A stretch of 21,498 nucleotides of DNA, from contig JBBIJR010000060.1 in the NCBI GenBank assembly GCA_037445875.1, forward strand, positions 1-21,498, read 5' to 3'. Within the stretch, counting starts at the first letter, position 1. Each line of letters opens with the position of its first letter. Shown here piece by piece: positions 8,405 through 16,276 of this stretch. The stretch comes from JBBIJR01 sp037445875. GTDB lineage: Bacteria; CLD3; SB21. The position numbers were made by a program, and so were the translations under genes. The notes under the pieces are model-generated. The model worked only from the letters and a program-made list of their open reading frames with translations, did not search any database and was not told where the DNA came from.

Positions 8405-8434
8405 ATTTACCCACTATTACCCACTCTTACCCCT
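8401..8434 (-). promoter_or_regulatory. MraZ box (autoregulatory operator), three to four 10-bp repeats
   Basis: On the minus strand, GGGGTA, TGGGTA and TGGGTA units follow each other at exactly 10-base spacing. On the plus strand they read as TACCCCT at 8428-8434 and TACCCACT at 8418-8425 and 8408-8415. A degenerate fourth unit, TGGC, falls in phase on the mraZ start codon. MraZ is known to bind three or four TGGG-type direct repeats about one helical turn apart upstream of mraZ. Here the array fills the whole predicted leader, so bound MraZ would cover the transcription start. Confidence 0.85.
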
Positions 8435-8463
8435 AAATTCAACTATTCACGTTGAAAAGTCAA
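8435..8463 (-). promoter_or_regulatory. Predicted sigma70 promoter of mraZ / dcw cluster
   Basis: On the minus strand a TTGACT -35 box (plus coordinates 8458-8463) and a GAATTT -10 box (8435-8440) are separated by 17 bases. The -35 is five of six to consensus; the -10 is weak. The predicted start would be near 8428, inside the MraZ repeat array, leaving a leader of about 25 bases. The fit between promoter, operator and gene is the main support. Confidence 0.55.
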
Positions 8464-8590
8464 GCGAAAAGTAGTGTAAAATATTGTATTTAGAGAAATT
8501 TGGAGAAGGGGACTTCGGGAGGAGATGTGCCGAGTTTAACCCACTTTGTCACACCGATACGTCAGCATTCCTGGCTCGGCTGGCCTGGAG

Positions 8591-8980
8591 TCACGAATGC
8601 CTTCTTTTCCTCGAACTGCTCTTGAGGTTCTTCAGTAACTCCTCGATCTCTTCCGGAGACGTTGTCAGAGAAGACTCCCACCCATCAAATTCGCCCCCGA
8701 ATTCCGACGCGAGACCGATGCTAAACTCCATAACCGCATCGATGAGCGCCTCGTCAGGAGCATGGGGACAGAGAATGAGACAAAGCCATCGGTTGTCAAC
8801 AGACCGTACGACTTCTGTCGATAACCCTGTTTTCTTCGCCCGATCGGCCGCGCGCCGTGCGGTTTTTTCCTCGGGAAAATAGAGCCAGAATGACATCTCG
8901 TGTTTTTCGTCAAGATTGGAGCCAAAGCGTTTCAATTGCTGAATTACCGATTCACCCGAATACGGATGTGATGGACTCAC
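8591..8980 (-). CDS. RraB-like protein (regulator of RNase E activity B family)
   Basis: 129 aa, close to E. coli RraB (138 aa). The middle reads as the family: EMSFWLYFPEEKTARRAADR, then a VVRSVDNRWLCLI strand, and an acidic alpha-helical segment ending in GGEFDGWESSL, matching the conserved G-x-Y/F-DGWE block of RraB proteins. RraB binds and inhibits RNase E in E. coli; whether this homologue does so is inference, as the family also occurs where RNase E differs. The GTG start has an AGGAG ribosome binding site at eight-base spacing and overlaps the stop of a possible upstream ORF in a GTGA. It ends 187 bases before mraZ; the gap holds the mraZ promoter and nothing else I recognise. Confidence 0.72.
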   Translation of the reverse strand: MSPSHPYSGESVIQQLKRFGSNLDEKHEMSFWLYFPEEKTARRAADRAKKTGLSTEVVRSVDNRWLCLILCPHAPDEALIDAVMEFSIGLASEFGGEFDGWESSLTTSPEEIEELLKNLKSSSRKRRHS

Positions 8981-9219
8981 GATAACGACTCCTGTCTGTG
9001 TGGACGTCTGTTGGGGACGAAGTACGAACGGATCCTCCTCGTTTCGACTATTTCGTTTGTGATCTCCGACTCGTCAAAAGGAGAATGGCGGGCAGGTTCG
9101 ACGTAAGTCGATGTGATAACCCGGTTCTCGACAACTACTTGCTTCACAATAGTATCTCGCGAAAACAAAAGAAATGGATGGATGGGCTCAACGCAAGTGT
9201 AACCGAAATGTAAAGTCAT
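8977..9219 (-). CDS. Doubtful 80-aa hypothetical ORF upstream of the RraB-like gene
   Basis: Not recognised. Open frame from ATG, whose stop overlaps the GTG start of the RraB-like gene as GTGA, the arrangement of coupled genes. The sequence is plausible in composition (IVKQVVVENRVITSTY, ending RRPHRQESLS), with no membrane segment or known motif. There is no ribosome binding site before the ATG, and the DNA may instead be the promoter and leader of the RraB-like gene. An in-frame GTG about 24 codons in is an alternative start. Confidence 0.3.
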   Translation of the reverse strand: MTLHFGYTCVEPIHPFLLFSRDTIVKQVVVENRVITSTYVEPARHSPFDESEITNEIVETRRIRSYFVPNRRPHRQESLS

Positions 9220-9309
9220 TTTGCATCAGGGAAAAGCAAAATTTGACAAAACCCGGAAAATTGCGTGCGTACGAAAGCACGTGCAGGCGGCTTCTCGCAG
9301 ACATTAGCC

Positions 9310-9338
9310 TTGATTCTCAGCACCTCTTTTTTTATGTT
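9310..9338 (+). promoter_or_regulatory. Predicted sigma70 promoter of the polyprenyl synthase operon
   Basis: TTGATT (9310-9315) and TATGTT (9333-9338), four of six matches each, are separated by exactly 17 bases in an AT-rich pocket. The predicted transcription start near 9345 lies about 27 bases ahead of the TTG start proposed for the first gene, which fits that start and argues against the much longer upstream reading frame. Confidence 0.45.
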
Positions 9339-9371
9339 TTTTCGATTTTTACAACACCGGGGAATCTTGGT

Positions 9372-10352
9372 TTGAAGTCTTACGTTCCCGACCTCGACGT
9401 TCTCATCTGTGAGATCAACGCCGCGTTGCGCCGCTACGTGTCCCGAAAAACGCCCGCGACGCTTTACGAGCCGCCTCGATACCTGTTTGCCGGCGGTGGA
9501 AAGCGGCTTCGGGCGCTGCTGGTGCTGCTGGCCTGCGCGGCGGCGGGCGAATCATACAAACGGGCCCTCGACGCAGCCGCGGCCGTCGAAATCCTGCACA
9601 ATTTCTCGCTCATCCACGACGACATCATGGACCACGACGCGATGCGCCGGGGAAGAGCAACTATTCACACCAAATGGGACACCAACGTCGCCCTTCTGTC
9701 CGGCGATCTGCTCGCTGCCGTCGCGTTCCAGGCTCTCAGCCGGTGTCCGAAAGACGTGCTGCCGCGCGTGACCGCCCTCTTCTCCGAGGGTTTCATCCAA
9801 CTCTGCGAAGGCCAGGCGCTGGACAAGGAGTTCGAGTCGCGCCCGTCGGTAACGGAACGCGAATATCTCCGGATGATCACGCTGAAGACGTCCGTACTCT
9901 TCCGCCTGTCCACGCGGATCGGCGCCATCGTTGCGCACGCCCCGGCTTCCCGTGAACGCTCGTTGGCGGACTTTGGTACGTCGCTGGGTCTTGCGTTCCA
10001 GCTGCAGGACGACCTCCTCGATGTCATCGCCGACGAATCGGTGCTCGGAAAAAGCATCGGCAGCGACCTGATCGAGCACAAGAAAACCTACCTGTCCATC
10101 CTTGCCTCCCGCGATCGCGAAGGGAAGGAACTCCTCGATCGGTTCCGCGCGGGGCCCGACCCGGACGCGCACCGGGCGTTGCTCGCCTCCTTCAGTGCGT
10201 ACCTCGACCGAAGCGGTATCCGCCGCACGATCGACCGGAAGGTCGACCGGTACATCCGCACGGCCAGACGGCAACTCGAACGGTTCCCGGACAGCTCGGC
10301 CCGCCGTCTGCTGTTGCAGATCACCGACCGTTTGAGGAACCGGCAGAGCTGA
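9372..10352 (+). CDS. Polyprenyl diphosphate synthase (trans-isoprenyl, geranylgeranyl/farnesyl-type)
   Basis: Soluble enzyme that condenses isopentenyl diphosphate with allylic diphosphates. Counting from the TTG at 9372 (326 aa), the first Asp-rich motif is DDIMD at 83-87 inside NFSLIHDDIMDHD, and the second is DDLLD at 213-217 inside FQLQDDLLDVI. GGGKRLRALL (41-50) and GKSIGSDLIEHKKTYL are also typical. A Phe five residues before the first motif suggests a short or medium product (C15-C20), but chain length cannot be fixed by eye. The frame is open back to 9174, but that N-terminal part is not family-like and covers the predicted promoter, so TTG 9372 is preferred. First gene of an eight-gene run; the product could feed carrier lipid or quinone synthesis. 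Confidence 0.88.
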   Translation: MKSYVPDLDVLICEINAALRRYVSRKTPATLYEPPRYLFAGGGKRLRALLVLLACAAAGESYKRALDAAAAVEILHNFSLIHDDIMDHDAMRRGRATIHTKWDTNVALLSGDLLAAVAFQALSRCPKDVLPRVTALFSEGFIQLCEGQALDKEFESRPSVTEREYLRMITLKTSVLFRLSTRIGAIVAHAPASRERSLADFGTSLGLAFQLQDDLLDVIADESVLGKSIGSDLIEHKKTYLSILASRDREGKELLDRFRAGPDPDAHRALLASFSAYLDRSGIRRTIDRKVDRYIRTARRQLERFPDSSARRLLLQITDRLRNRQS

Positions 10353-10364
10353 CCGGGTCCCACG

Positions 10365-10631
10365 ATGATCGAACGCAAAGTCGACGTGATCAACAAAGCG
10401 GGCATCCACGCGCGCCCGGCGGCCATGCTGGTCAAGACGGCCAGCCAGTACGATTCGGAAGTGTTCCTGACGTGCGAGGGTACGGAGGTGAACGCCAAGA
10501 GCATCATGAGCGTGATGATGCTGGCCGCGGCGATGGGAAGCCGCGTGCACATTCGCGTCGACGGACCGGACGAGGAGGAGGCGCTGGTGGCCGTCGCTGC
10601 GCTGTTCGAATCGCGATTCAACGAAGAGTAA
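10365..10631 (+). CDS. ptsH: Phosphocarrier protein HPr
   Basis: 88 aa, standard HPr length. The phosphorylated histidine is at residue 15 in AGIHARPAA. Ser46 is present in NAKSIMSVMMLAA, the site used by HPr kinase/phosphorylase in organisms that have it, so serine regulation is possible. HPr takes phosphate from enzyme I, encoded one base downstream, and passes it to EII proteins or regulators. No EII gene is in the window. ATG start 12 bases after the prenyl synthase stop; its ribosome binding site is weak, consistent with coupled translation. Confidence 0.95.
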   Translation: MIERKVDVINKAGIHARPAAMLVKTASQYDSEVFLTCEGTEVNAKSIMSVMMLAAAMGSRVHIRVDGPDEEEALVAVAALFESRFNEE

Positions 10632-10632
10632 C

Positions 10633-12426
10633 ATGCCGACCGTCCGAAAAAAGAAGAGCCGTGCGCCGGAAGCGTTGACCGTCAAAGGACTGGGCGTTTC
10701 GTCCGGCATCGCCATCGGACCGCCTTTTATCCTGCGGGCCGCTCTTTACGTACCGCCGCAGCGCAAGCTCACGACCGCCGAAGAGATCGAGCAGGAGGTG
10801 GCCCGTTTTCATCGCGCGCTCGAGATCACGCGCGAGCAATTGCACCAAACCATCCAGGAGGCCAAGGCGGACTACGGCAAGGAATACAGCGCGATCCTCG
10901 AATCGCATTTTCTCATCCTCGAGGACGTCGAGATGATCCGCGGTACGTTGAAGCATATCCAGAACAGCCGCCTGGATGCCGAATCCGCGCTGAGCGCGGT
11001 GATGGACAAGTTCAAGCACAGTTTCCTCAAATCCAACAACGAGTATCTGCGTGAACGCGCAACGGACATCGAAGACGTGAAGCGGCGGCTGCTCGGCAAC
11101 CTGTCCGGGCAGCAGCGGTCGTTCGTCGTAGAGGAACCGTCCATCATCGTGGCCGATACGATTCGTCCGTCAGACATCGCGGGCATCGACCGCTCGCGCA
11201 TCCTCGGCTTCCTCTCCGAAGCCGGCGGCGCGCTCTCCCATTTTGCGATCGTGGCCCGCTCGCTCAACATTCCCGCCGTCGTGGGCATCGCCAACGTCAC
11301 CGGGTTCATCGGCGACCACGACACCCTCCTCGTGGACGGCCATTCCGGGAACGTCATCATCAATCCGGATGACCGCGCGGTCCGCGAATACCGGCGCCGG
11401 GCCGAGGTCTCCCGCCGCGAAGATGCCGAACTCGAACCCCTGGCCGAACTCACGTGCGAAACCCGCGACCGGCATGCCGTCCTGTTGACCGCCAACGTGG
11501 AGTTGGCCGAGGAAGTCGAAGCCGCACTGCGCTACGGCGCCAGAGGCATCGGTTTGTACCGGACAGAATACATGCTTTTCTCCGAACGGGAACTCCCGAC
11601 CGAAGAACAGCAATACCGGGAGTATCTCACGATCGCCCAGAAGATGTATCCGTACAAGATCACCATGCGCACGTTCGACGTGGGCGGCGACAAGATTCCC
11701 CTTGACATCCTCGCCAGCCGCGGCTATGTGCGCGAAGACAATCCGTTCCTCGGCTGGAGGGCCATCCGCATCGCGCTCGAATGCCCGGAGTTCTTCATGC
11801 CCCAGGTACGAGCGATCCTGCGCCTGTCTGCCACGCATCCGGTGGAAATCATGCTACCCATGATCGTTTCCGTCGACGAAGTGCGCTCCCTTAAACGGAT
11901 GATCGACGAGGCGCGCCGACAGTTGTCGGACGAGGGACAGGCCTTCAATCCGAGCATCCCGGTCGGCATCATGATCGAAACGCCGGGAGCGGCGCTGATG
12001 GCGGATACGCTGGCGCGCGAAACGGATTTTTTCAGCATCGGGACCAACGATCTCGTGCAGTACACGCTGGCGGCCGACCGCGGTAATCCGAAGGTGGCAT
12101 CGCTGTACAGTTGCTTTCACCCGGGCGTATTGCAGTTGATCCGCCAGACCATCGACGCGGCCAACCGGCACAAGATTCATGTGGCCATGTGCGGTGAAAT
12201 GGCCAGCAACCCGTACGCCACGGTACTGCTGGTCGGCATGGGTCTGATGGAATTCAGCGCTCTACCGCCCCGGCTGCCCAAATTGAAGAAACTGATCCGG
12301 GGGGTGGATTTTTCCTATGCCCGTAAACTGGCAGAGCAGATTCTGGCCATGGACGATCTGAAGGAAATCGAGCAGACGGTCACCCGGGAGACCAAGCGGT
12401 TGCTCGGAAACATAACGGATGCCTGA
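10633..12426 (+). CDS. ptsI: Phosphoenolpyruvate-protein phosphotransferase (PTS enzyme I)
   Basis: Transfers phosphate from PEP to HPr. 597 aa, slightly longer than the usual 575 because of a short basic N-terminus (PTVRKKKSRAPEAL). An HPr-binding helical domain occupies the first third. The phospho-histidine is H203 in GGALSHFAIVARS, followed by IPAVVGIANV. The PEP-binding barrel is complete: GARGIGLYRTEYMLF, RTFDVGGDKIP, NPFLGWRAIRI, IMIETPGAALMAD, FSIGTNDLVQYTLAADRG, and the active-site Cys C520 in MCGEMASNP. The enzyme should therefore be functional. It follows ptsH by one base and its end overlaps the hldE start by eight bases. Confidence 0.96.
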   Translation: MPTVRKKKSRAPEALTVKGLGVSSGIAIGPPFILRAALYVPPQRKLTTAEEIEQEVARFHRALEITREQLHQTIQEAKADYGKEYSAILESHFLILEDVEMIRGTLKHIQNSRLDAESALSAVMDKFKHSFLKSNNEYLRERATDIEDVKRRLLGNLSGQQRSFVVEEPSIIVADTIRPSDIAGIDRSRILGFLSEAGGALSHFAIVARSLNIPAVVGIANVTGFIGDHDTLLVDGHSGNVIINPDDRAVREYRRRAEVSRREDAELEPLAELTCETRDRHAVLLTANVELAEEVEAALRYGARGIGLYRTEYMLFSERELPTEEQQYREYLTIAQKMYPYKITMRTFDVGGDKIPLDILASRGYVREDNPFLGWRAIRIALECPEFFMPQVRAILRLSATHPVEIMLPMIVSVDEVRSLKRMIDEARRQLSDEGQAFNPSIPVGIMIETPGAALMADTLARETDFFSIGTNDLVQYTLAADRGNPKVASLYSCFHPGVLQLIRQTIDAANRHKIHVAMCGEMASNPYATVLLVGMGLMEFSALPPRLPKLKKLIRGVDFSYARKLAEQILAMDDLKEIEQTVTRETKRLLGNITDA

Positions 12427-14047
12427 CATGCAGAAGGAACACTACCGAACGCTCTTGATGTCCGCAGGCCGCAAGCGAATCCTTGTGTGCGGCGATCTCA
12501 TCCTGGACCGTTTCGTGTGGGGACACGTCGACCGCATTTCGCCGGAAGCGCCCGTGCAGGTGGTCAACGTTCGGCGGGAAGACCTCGCGTTGGGTGGCGC
12601 AGCCAACGTGGCCCACAATCTGGCCCTGCTGGGCTGCGACGTGGGTCTGGTCGGGCTGCTCGGCGATGACGAACATGGGCGGACGCTGCTGGCCGAAATG
12701 GACCGCGACGGCATCAACCACGAAGGCGTGCTGGTCGACCCGAACCGGCCGACGATCACCAAAACGCGCGTCATCGCGGGTACGCAGCAGATCGTTCGTA
12801 TCGATCACGAAACGGTCCGGCCGATGCCGGCCGACCTTGAAAGCCGGTGCCTGAACTTCCTCGAATCGCGGATCGGCTCCTACGACCTCGTGGTTGTTTC
12901 CGACTACCGGAAGGGCATGTTGACCGACGGGATCCTGATGAATCTGATCGCCGTCGCACGCCGACGGGGCGTTCGCACGTTTGTGGATCCCAAGCGGGAG
13001 GACTTTTCCGTATATGCCGGCGCCACGCTCATAAAGCCCAATCTCAAGGAAGCCGAGTCTGCCACGCGGATGGCGATCCGAACGGATGAGGACGCCGTCG
13101 CCTGCGCCCGCGATTTGCAGAATATGTACGATTTCGATGCCGTCCTGATTACACGCGGCAAGGACGGCATGACCCTCGTGGAGAATGGGACGGCGCACAG
13201 GATTTCTTCGTCGGCACAGGAAGTATTCGACGTGACCGGCGCGGGCGACACCGTTACCGCGTACCTCGCCTACCTCTCCGCCAATGGTCTGTGCTATGCC
13301 GATGCGGCTGCCATAGCGAACCTGGCGGCCGGCGTGGCCGTGAGCCGGGTGGGTACCGTCGGCGTGACGCGTGAAGATGTACTGCACCAGTTGGAAGACC
13401 AGACCAGCGGCGCCCGCAAGATCCTCACCGCGGACGAACTCGCGGCCCTCCTGCCCACGGAACGGCGCGACCGCCGTATCGTGTTCACCAACGGCTGTTT
13501 CGACATCCTCCACGTCGGACACATCACCCTGCTCAACCGCGCACGGGCGCTCGGTGACCGGTTGATCGTGGGCCTCAACAGCGACGCTTCCATCCGGAGG
13601 ATCAAAGGTGAAAAACGGCCGATCGTTTCCGAACTTGAACGCGCCCACATCGTGTCCGCTCTCGAATCCGTCGACTATGTAGTGTTGTTCGACGAGGATA
13701 CTCCGCTGGAACTGATCAAGAAACTCAAGCCGGACGTGCTTGTCAAAGGTGCCGATTATACGGTGGACCGGGTCGTCGGCCACGACGTGGTCACTTCCTA
13801 CGGAGGTCGCGTAGAATTGGTGGATCTCGTAGCAGGTTTCTCCACGACCAATATCGTTGAATCCATCCTGAAACAGTATCGCCAGGAGCCGGCTGAGACC
13901 TCGAATGGTTTCGCCCACCGCTCGTTGACGAAGGCCCAGCAGAGACTGAAGGACCTCGAGGCGGCCGAAGATCGCATGGAAAAGGCCATTCGAGGCAAGA
14001 ACAAAGAAGCCCGCAAAGCCGGGTCCACCAAAACAAGGAAACGCTGA
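12419..14047 (+). CDS. hldE: Bifunctional heptose 7-phosphate kinase / heptose 1-phosphate adenylyltransferase HldE
   Basis: Makes the ADP-heptose precursor of LPS core: a PfkB-type kinase domain phosphorylates heptose 7-phosphate and a nucleotidyltransferase domain adds AMP. Kinase motifs: GDLILDRFVWG, GGAANVAHNLA, and VTGAGDT with the catalytic Asp at 277. Transferase motifs: TNGCFDILHVGH with HxGH at 365-368, GLNSDASIRRIKG, and KGADY. Domain order matches HldE (RfaE). The 542-aa length exceeds E. coli HldE (477 aa) because of a 54-residue charged tail (489-542), Lys/Arg-rich and likely helical. ATG 12419 overlaps the ptsI stop; ATG 12428 is a possible alternative start. No gmhA, gmhB or hldD is nearby. 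Confidence 0.95.
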   Translation: MPDMQKEHYRTLLMSAGRKRILVCGDLILDRFVWGHVDRISPEAPVQVVNVRREDLALGGAANVAHNLALLGCDVGLVGLLGDDEHGRTLLAEMDRDGINHEGVLVDPNRPTITKTRVIAGTQQIVRIDHETVRPMPADLESRCLNFLESRIGSYDLVVVSDYRKGMLTDGILMNLIAVARRRGVRTFVDPKREDFSVYAGATLIKPNLKEAESATRMAIRTDEDAVACARDLQNMYDFDAVLITRGKDGMTLVENGTAHRISSSAQEVFDVTGAGDTVTAYLAYLSANGLCYADAAAIANLAAGVAVSRVGTVGVTREDVLHQLEDQTSGARKILTADELAALLPTERRDRRIVFTNGCFDILHVGHITLLNRARALGDRLIVGLNSDASIRRIKGEKRPIVSELERAHIVSALESVDYVVLFDEDTPLELIKKLKPDVLVKGADYTVDRVVGHDVVTSYGGRVELVDLVAGFSTTNIVESILKQYRQEPAETSNGFAHRSLTKAQQRLKDLEAAEDRMEKAIRGKNKEARKAGSTKTRKR

Positions 14048-14051
14048 TTCC

Positions 14052-15158
14052 GTGAAAGACCTTACGTTGCAGGACGTAAAATTCGACTGCCGCCATTTCC
14101 GCGGGGATGTCCCGTGTAAACCGAACAAATTGCGCAATAAGGTCTGCCCCACCTGCGACGAATACGACGCTGTGCAAACGCGCATCCTCATTATCAAATT
14201 GGGTGCGGTGGGCGATGTGATCCGTACAACCCCTCTGATACAAAAGTTGCGGGAAGTCTATCCGCACGCCCACATTGCATGGATTACTCACACACCCGAA
14301 GTCGTCCCTTCCTCGTGCGTGGACAAGATCTATCGATTTGATTTTCGAGGCGCATACTCGGTAAGGCATTTGACCTACGATGTGGCCATCAACCTTGATA
14401 AAGACATCGAAGCCTGCGCACTGCTCTCGAACCTGAACGCGTCCAGGAAATTCGGCTTTACCCTGCAGGACGGACATGTCGGTGTCGCCAATGCCCTCGC
14501 CGAACATAAACTGCTGACCGGCATGTTCGACGGACTGTCGAAAGCGAACACACGGAATTACCTGCAAGAGATCTTCGAGATATGTGGATTCTCCTTCAAC
14601 GGAGAACCGTATGTCCTCGACGTCGATGCGCAGTGGGAACATTTGTGGGAACCGCTTCGCACCATGGCCGGTGAACGCGCCGTCGTGGGACTGAACACGG
14701 GGTGCGGAGACCGGTGGCTAACCCGGCTGTGGCCCGAAGCCTACTGGGTCGAGTTGATCGAGTGCCTGCATCGCAACGGCTATTTTCCTCTCCTGCTCGG
14801 CGGTCCGGCCGAGGACGCACAGAACCGGCTGATGGAAGAAAGAACCGGCGCATATTACCCCGGCACATTCACGCTTCCCCAGTTCATCGCCCTCTCCGCG
14901 CAGTGCGACGTGATTCTGACCGCCGTGACAATGATGATGCACATCGCCCTGGGCGCCCGCGTGCCGCTGGTGCTCTTCAACAACATCTTCAACCCCAACG
15001 AGTTCGAGCTGTACGGCCGCGGTGTGATGCTGCAGCCCACGTCGGGCTGCGACTGTTATTTCGGAAACACCTGCACCCGCCGCCGGCACTGCATGTACGA
15101 CATTTCCGTCGATGCCGTGTACGCCGCTGTAACGGAGATGGCCTCCCGCCGATTATGA
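14052..15158 (+). CDS. Glycosyltransferase family 9 (ADP-heptose:LPS heptosyltransferase-like)
   Basis: Likely transfers heptose, or a related sugar, onto lipid A core or another surface glycan at the inner-membrane face. 368 aa. A GT9 N-terminal domain begins at RILIIKLGAVGDVIRTTPLI (about residues 44-63); the C-terminal domain has GLNTGCGDRWLTRLWP, LLLGGPAEDAQN, and a donor-site region with MMMHIALGARVP. A Cys cluster near the C-terminus (GCDCYFGNTCTRRRHCM) is common in GT9. Unusual is an N-terminal extension with C13, H15, C22, C32 and C35, which looks like a metal-binding knuckle. GTG start, with AGGA 13 bases upstream. It directly follows hldE, which would make its donor. Confidence 0.88.
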   Translation: MKDLTLQDVKFDCRHFRGDVPCKPNKLRNKVCPTCDEYDAVQTRILIIKLGAVGDVIRTTPLIQKLREVYPHAHIAWITHTPEVVPSSCVDKIYRFDFRGAYSVRHLTYDVAINLDKDIEACALLSNLNASRKFGFTLQDGHVGVANALAEHKLLTGMFDGLSKANTRNYLQEIFEICGFSFNGEPYVLDVDAQWEHLWEPLRTMAGERAVVGLNTGCGDRWLTRLWPEAYWVELIECLHRNGYFPLLLGGPAEDAQNRLMEERTGAYYPGTFTLPQFIALSAQCDVILTAVTMMMHIALGARVPLVLFNNIFNPNEFELYGRGVMLQPTSGCDCYFGNTCTRRRHCMYDISVDAVYAAVTEMASRRL

Positions 15159-16276
15159 AGATCGCTTTTCTGTCGGCGTTCTACCCGTTCCGCGGCGGTA
15201 TCGCCCAGTTCAACGCGTCTCTTTACCGCCAACTTGAACGCCGCCACTCCGTCAAAGCCTTCACGTTCACGCGCCAGTATCCCGGTTTCCTCTTTCCCGG
15301 TGAAACGCAATACGTGGCACCGGACGATCGGGCGGACCCCGTGCCCGCCGAGCCGATTATCGACACGATCAATCCCTTTTCGTACGTGACCGCGGCGGCC
15401 CGCGTGGCGCAATTCGCTCCCGACGCGTTGATCACGAAATTCTGGATGCCGTTCTTCGCACCCTCGCTGGGTTTCGTCTCCGGCAAATTGAGAAAACGAG
15501 GCGTGCGCGTCGTATCCGTTCTCGACAACGTCGTCCCCCACGAACGCCGGCCAGGCGACGCGGCGATGATTCGGTATTTTCTCAAGCGCAACGACGGATT
15601 TGTCGTGATGAGCAAGACCGTCGAGCGGGACCTGCTCCGCTGGATGCCCGGTGCGCGGTACCGGCTGAAGCCGCATCCGCTGTACGATCATTACGGAGCT
15701 AGAACGGACGTGGCGGAGGCCCGCCGGCGATTGGGCCTGCCGGAGGACCGCAAGATTCTACTATTCTTCGGCTTCATCCGTGATTACAAGGGTCTCGATC
15801 TTCTTATCGAAGCCTTGCCGTTCCTGGATGAGACGTACCACGTGGTCGTGGCGGGAGAAGTCTACGGATCCTTCGAGCGCTACCGGATCCTCATCGATCG
15901 GCACGGGCTGGCCCATCGCGTGAGTCTGTTCCTTCGATACGTCGGAGACCCCGAAGTGCCGGATTTTTTCAGCGCGGCAGACGTGTGCGTGTTGCCGTAC
16001 CGGTCCGCGACGCAGAGCGGCATCGTTCAGATCGCCTTTCATTTCCTCGTTCCCGTGATCGTTACCGACGTCGGCGGGTTATCGGAGATGGTGCAGGACG
16101 GCGCGACCGGTATGGTCATTCGCGACACGGAGCCGCAGGCGCTGGCCACGCAGGTGCGGCGTTATTTCGAGCAGGGCCTGGCCGCTCCGTTTGCCGACCG
16201 GATCGCCCGTCAGCGTGAGCAATTCTCCTGGAGCGGCTTTGCGGACACTGTGGAGGAATTGTGCGCATCGATGTGA
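15155..16276 (+). CDS. Glycosyltransferase family 4 (group 1)
   Basis: GT-B fold glycosyltransferase, likely adding a sugar during surface glycan assembly; donor and acceptor unknown. Starting at ATG 15155 (ATGA overlap with the GT9 stop) gives 373 aa beginning MKIAFLSAFYPFRGGIAQFN, a typical group 1 N-terminus with the Gly-rich loop. The frame is open far upstream, but that part is the out-of-frame shadow of the GT9 gene. The C-terminal domain shows LLFFGFIRDYKGLDLLIEAL, ADVCVLPYRSATQSGIVQIA and VTDVGGLSEMV. The usual E-x7-E pair is replaced by TQSGIVQ, a variant that I recall from many Bacteroidetes-type GT4 proteins. Confidence 0.88.
   Translation: MKIAFLSAFYPFRGGIAQFNASLYRQLERRHSVKAFTFTRQYPGFLFPGETQYVAPDDRADPVPAEPIIDTINPFSYVTAAARVAQFAPDALITKFWMPFFAPSLGFVSGKLRKRGVRVVSVLDNVVPHERRPGDAAMIRYFLKRNDGFVVMSKTVERDLLRWMPGARYRLKPHPLYDHYGARTDVAEARRRLGLPEDRKILLFFGFIRDYKGLDLLIEALPFLDETYHVVVAGEVYGSFERYRILIDRHGLAHRVSLFLRYVGDPEVPDFFSAADVCVLPYRSATQSGIVQIAFHFLVPVIVTDVGGLSEMVQDGATGMVIRDTEPQALATQVRRYFEQGLAAPFADRIARQREQFSWSGFADTVEELCASM

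Noticed and set aside
8537..8543. Isolated GTGGGTT, possible extra MraZ site
   Set aside because: Single unit, not in phase with other repeats, and more than 100 bases from the array.
9098..9111. Small hairpin TCGAC-GTAA-GTCGA
   Set aside because: Only five base pairs, inside a doubtful ORF, with no T tract or known role.
9243..9248. Perfect TTGACA box upstream of the prenyl synthase
   Set aside because: No acceptable -10 box at 16-18 bases; the TTGATT/TATGTT pair further down is better.
9174..9371. Extended 66-codon N-terminus of the polyprenyl synthase
   Set aside because: Not family-like, and it covers a good predicted promoter at 9310-9338; the start at TTG 9372 fits better.
12380..14197. 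605-codon open frame on the minus strand
   Set aside because: Fully antisense to hldE, which has complete catalytic motifs; the translation has no recognisable domain. It is a by-product of GC-rich codon use.
14589..14606. Inverted repeat TTCTCC-TTCAAC-GGAGAA
   Set aside because: Lies inside the GT9 coding region and shares only a short core with the 7864-7954 element; likely chance.
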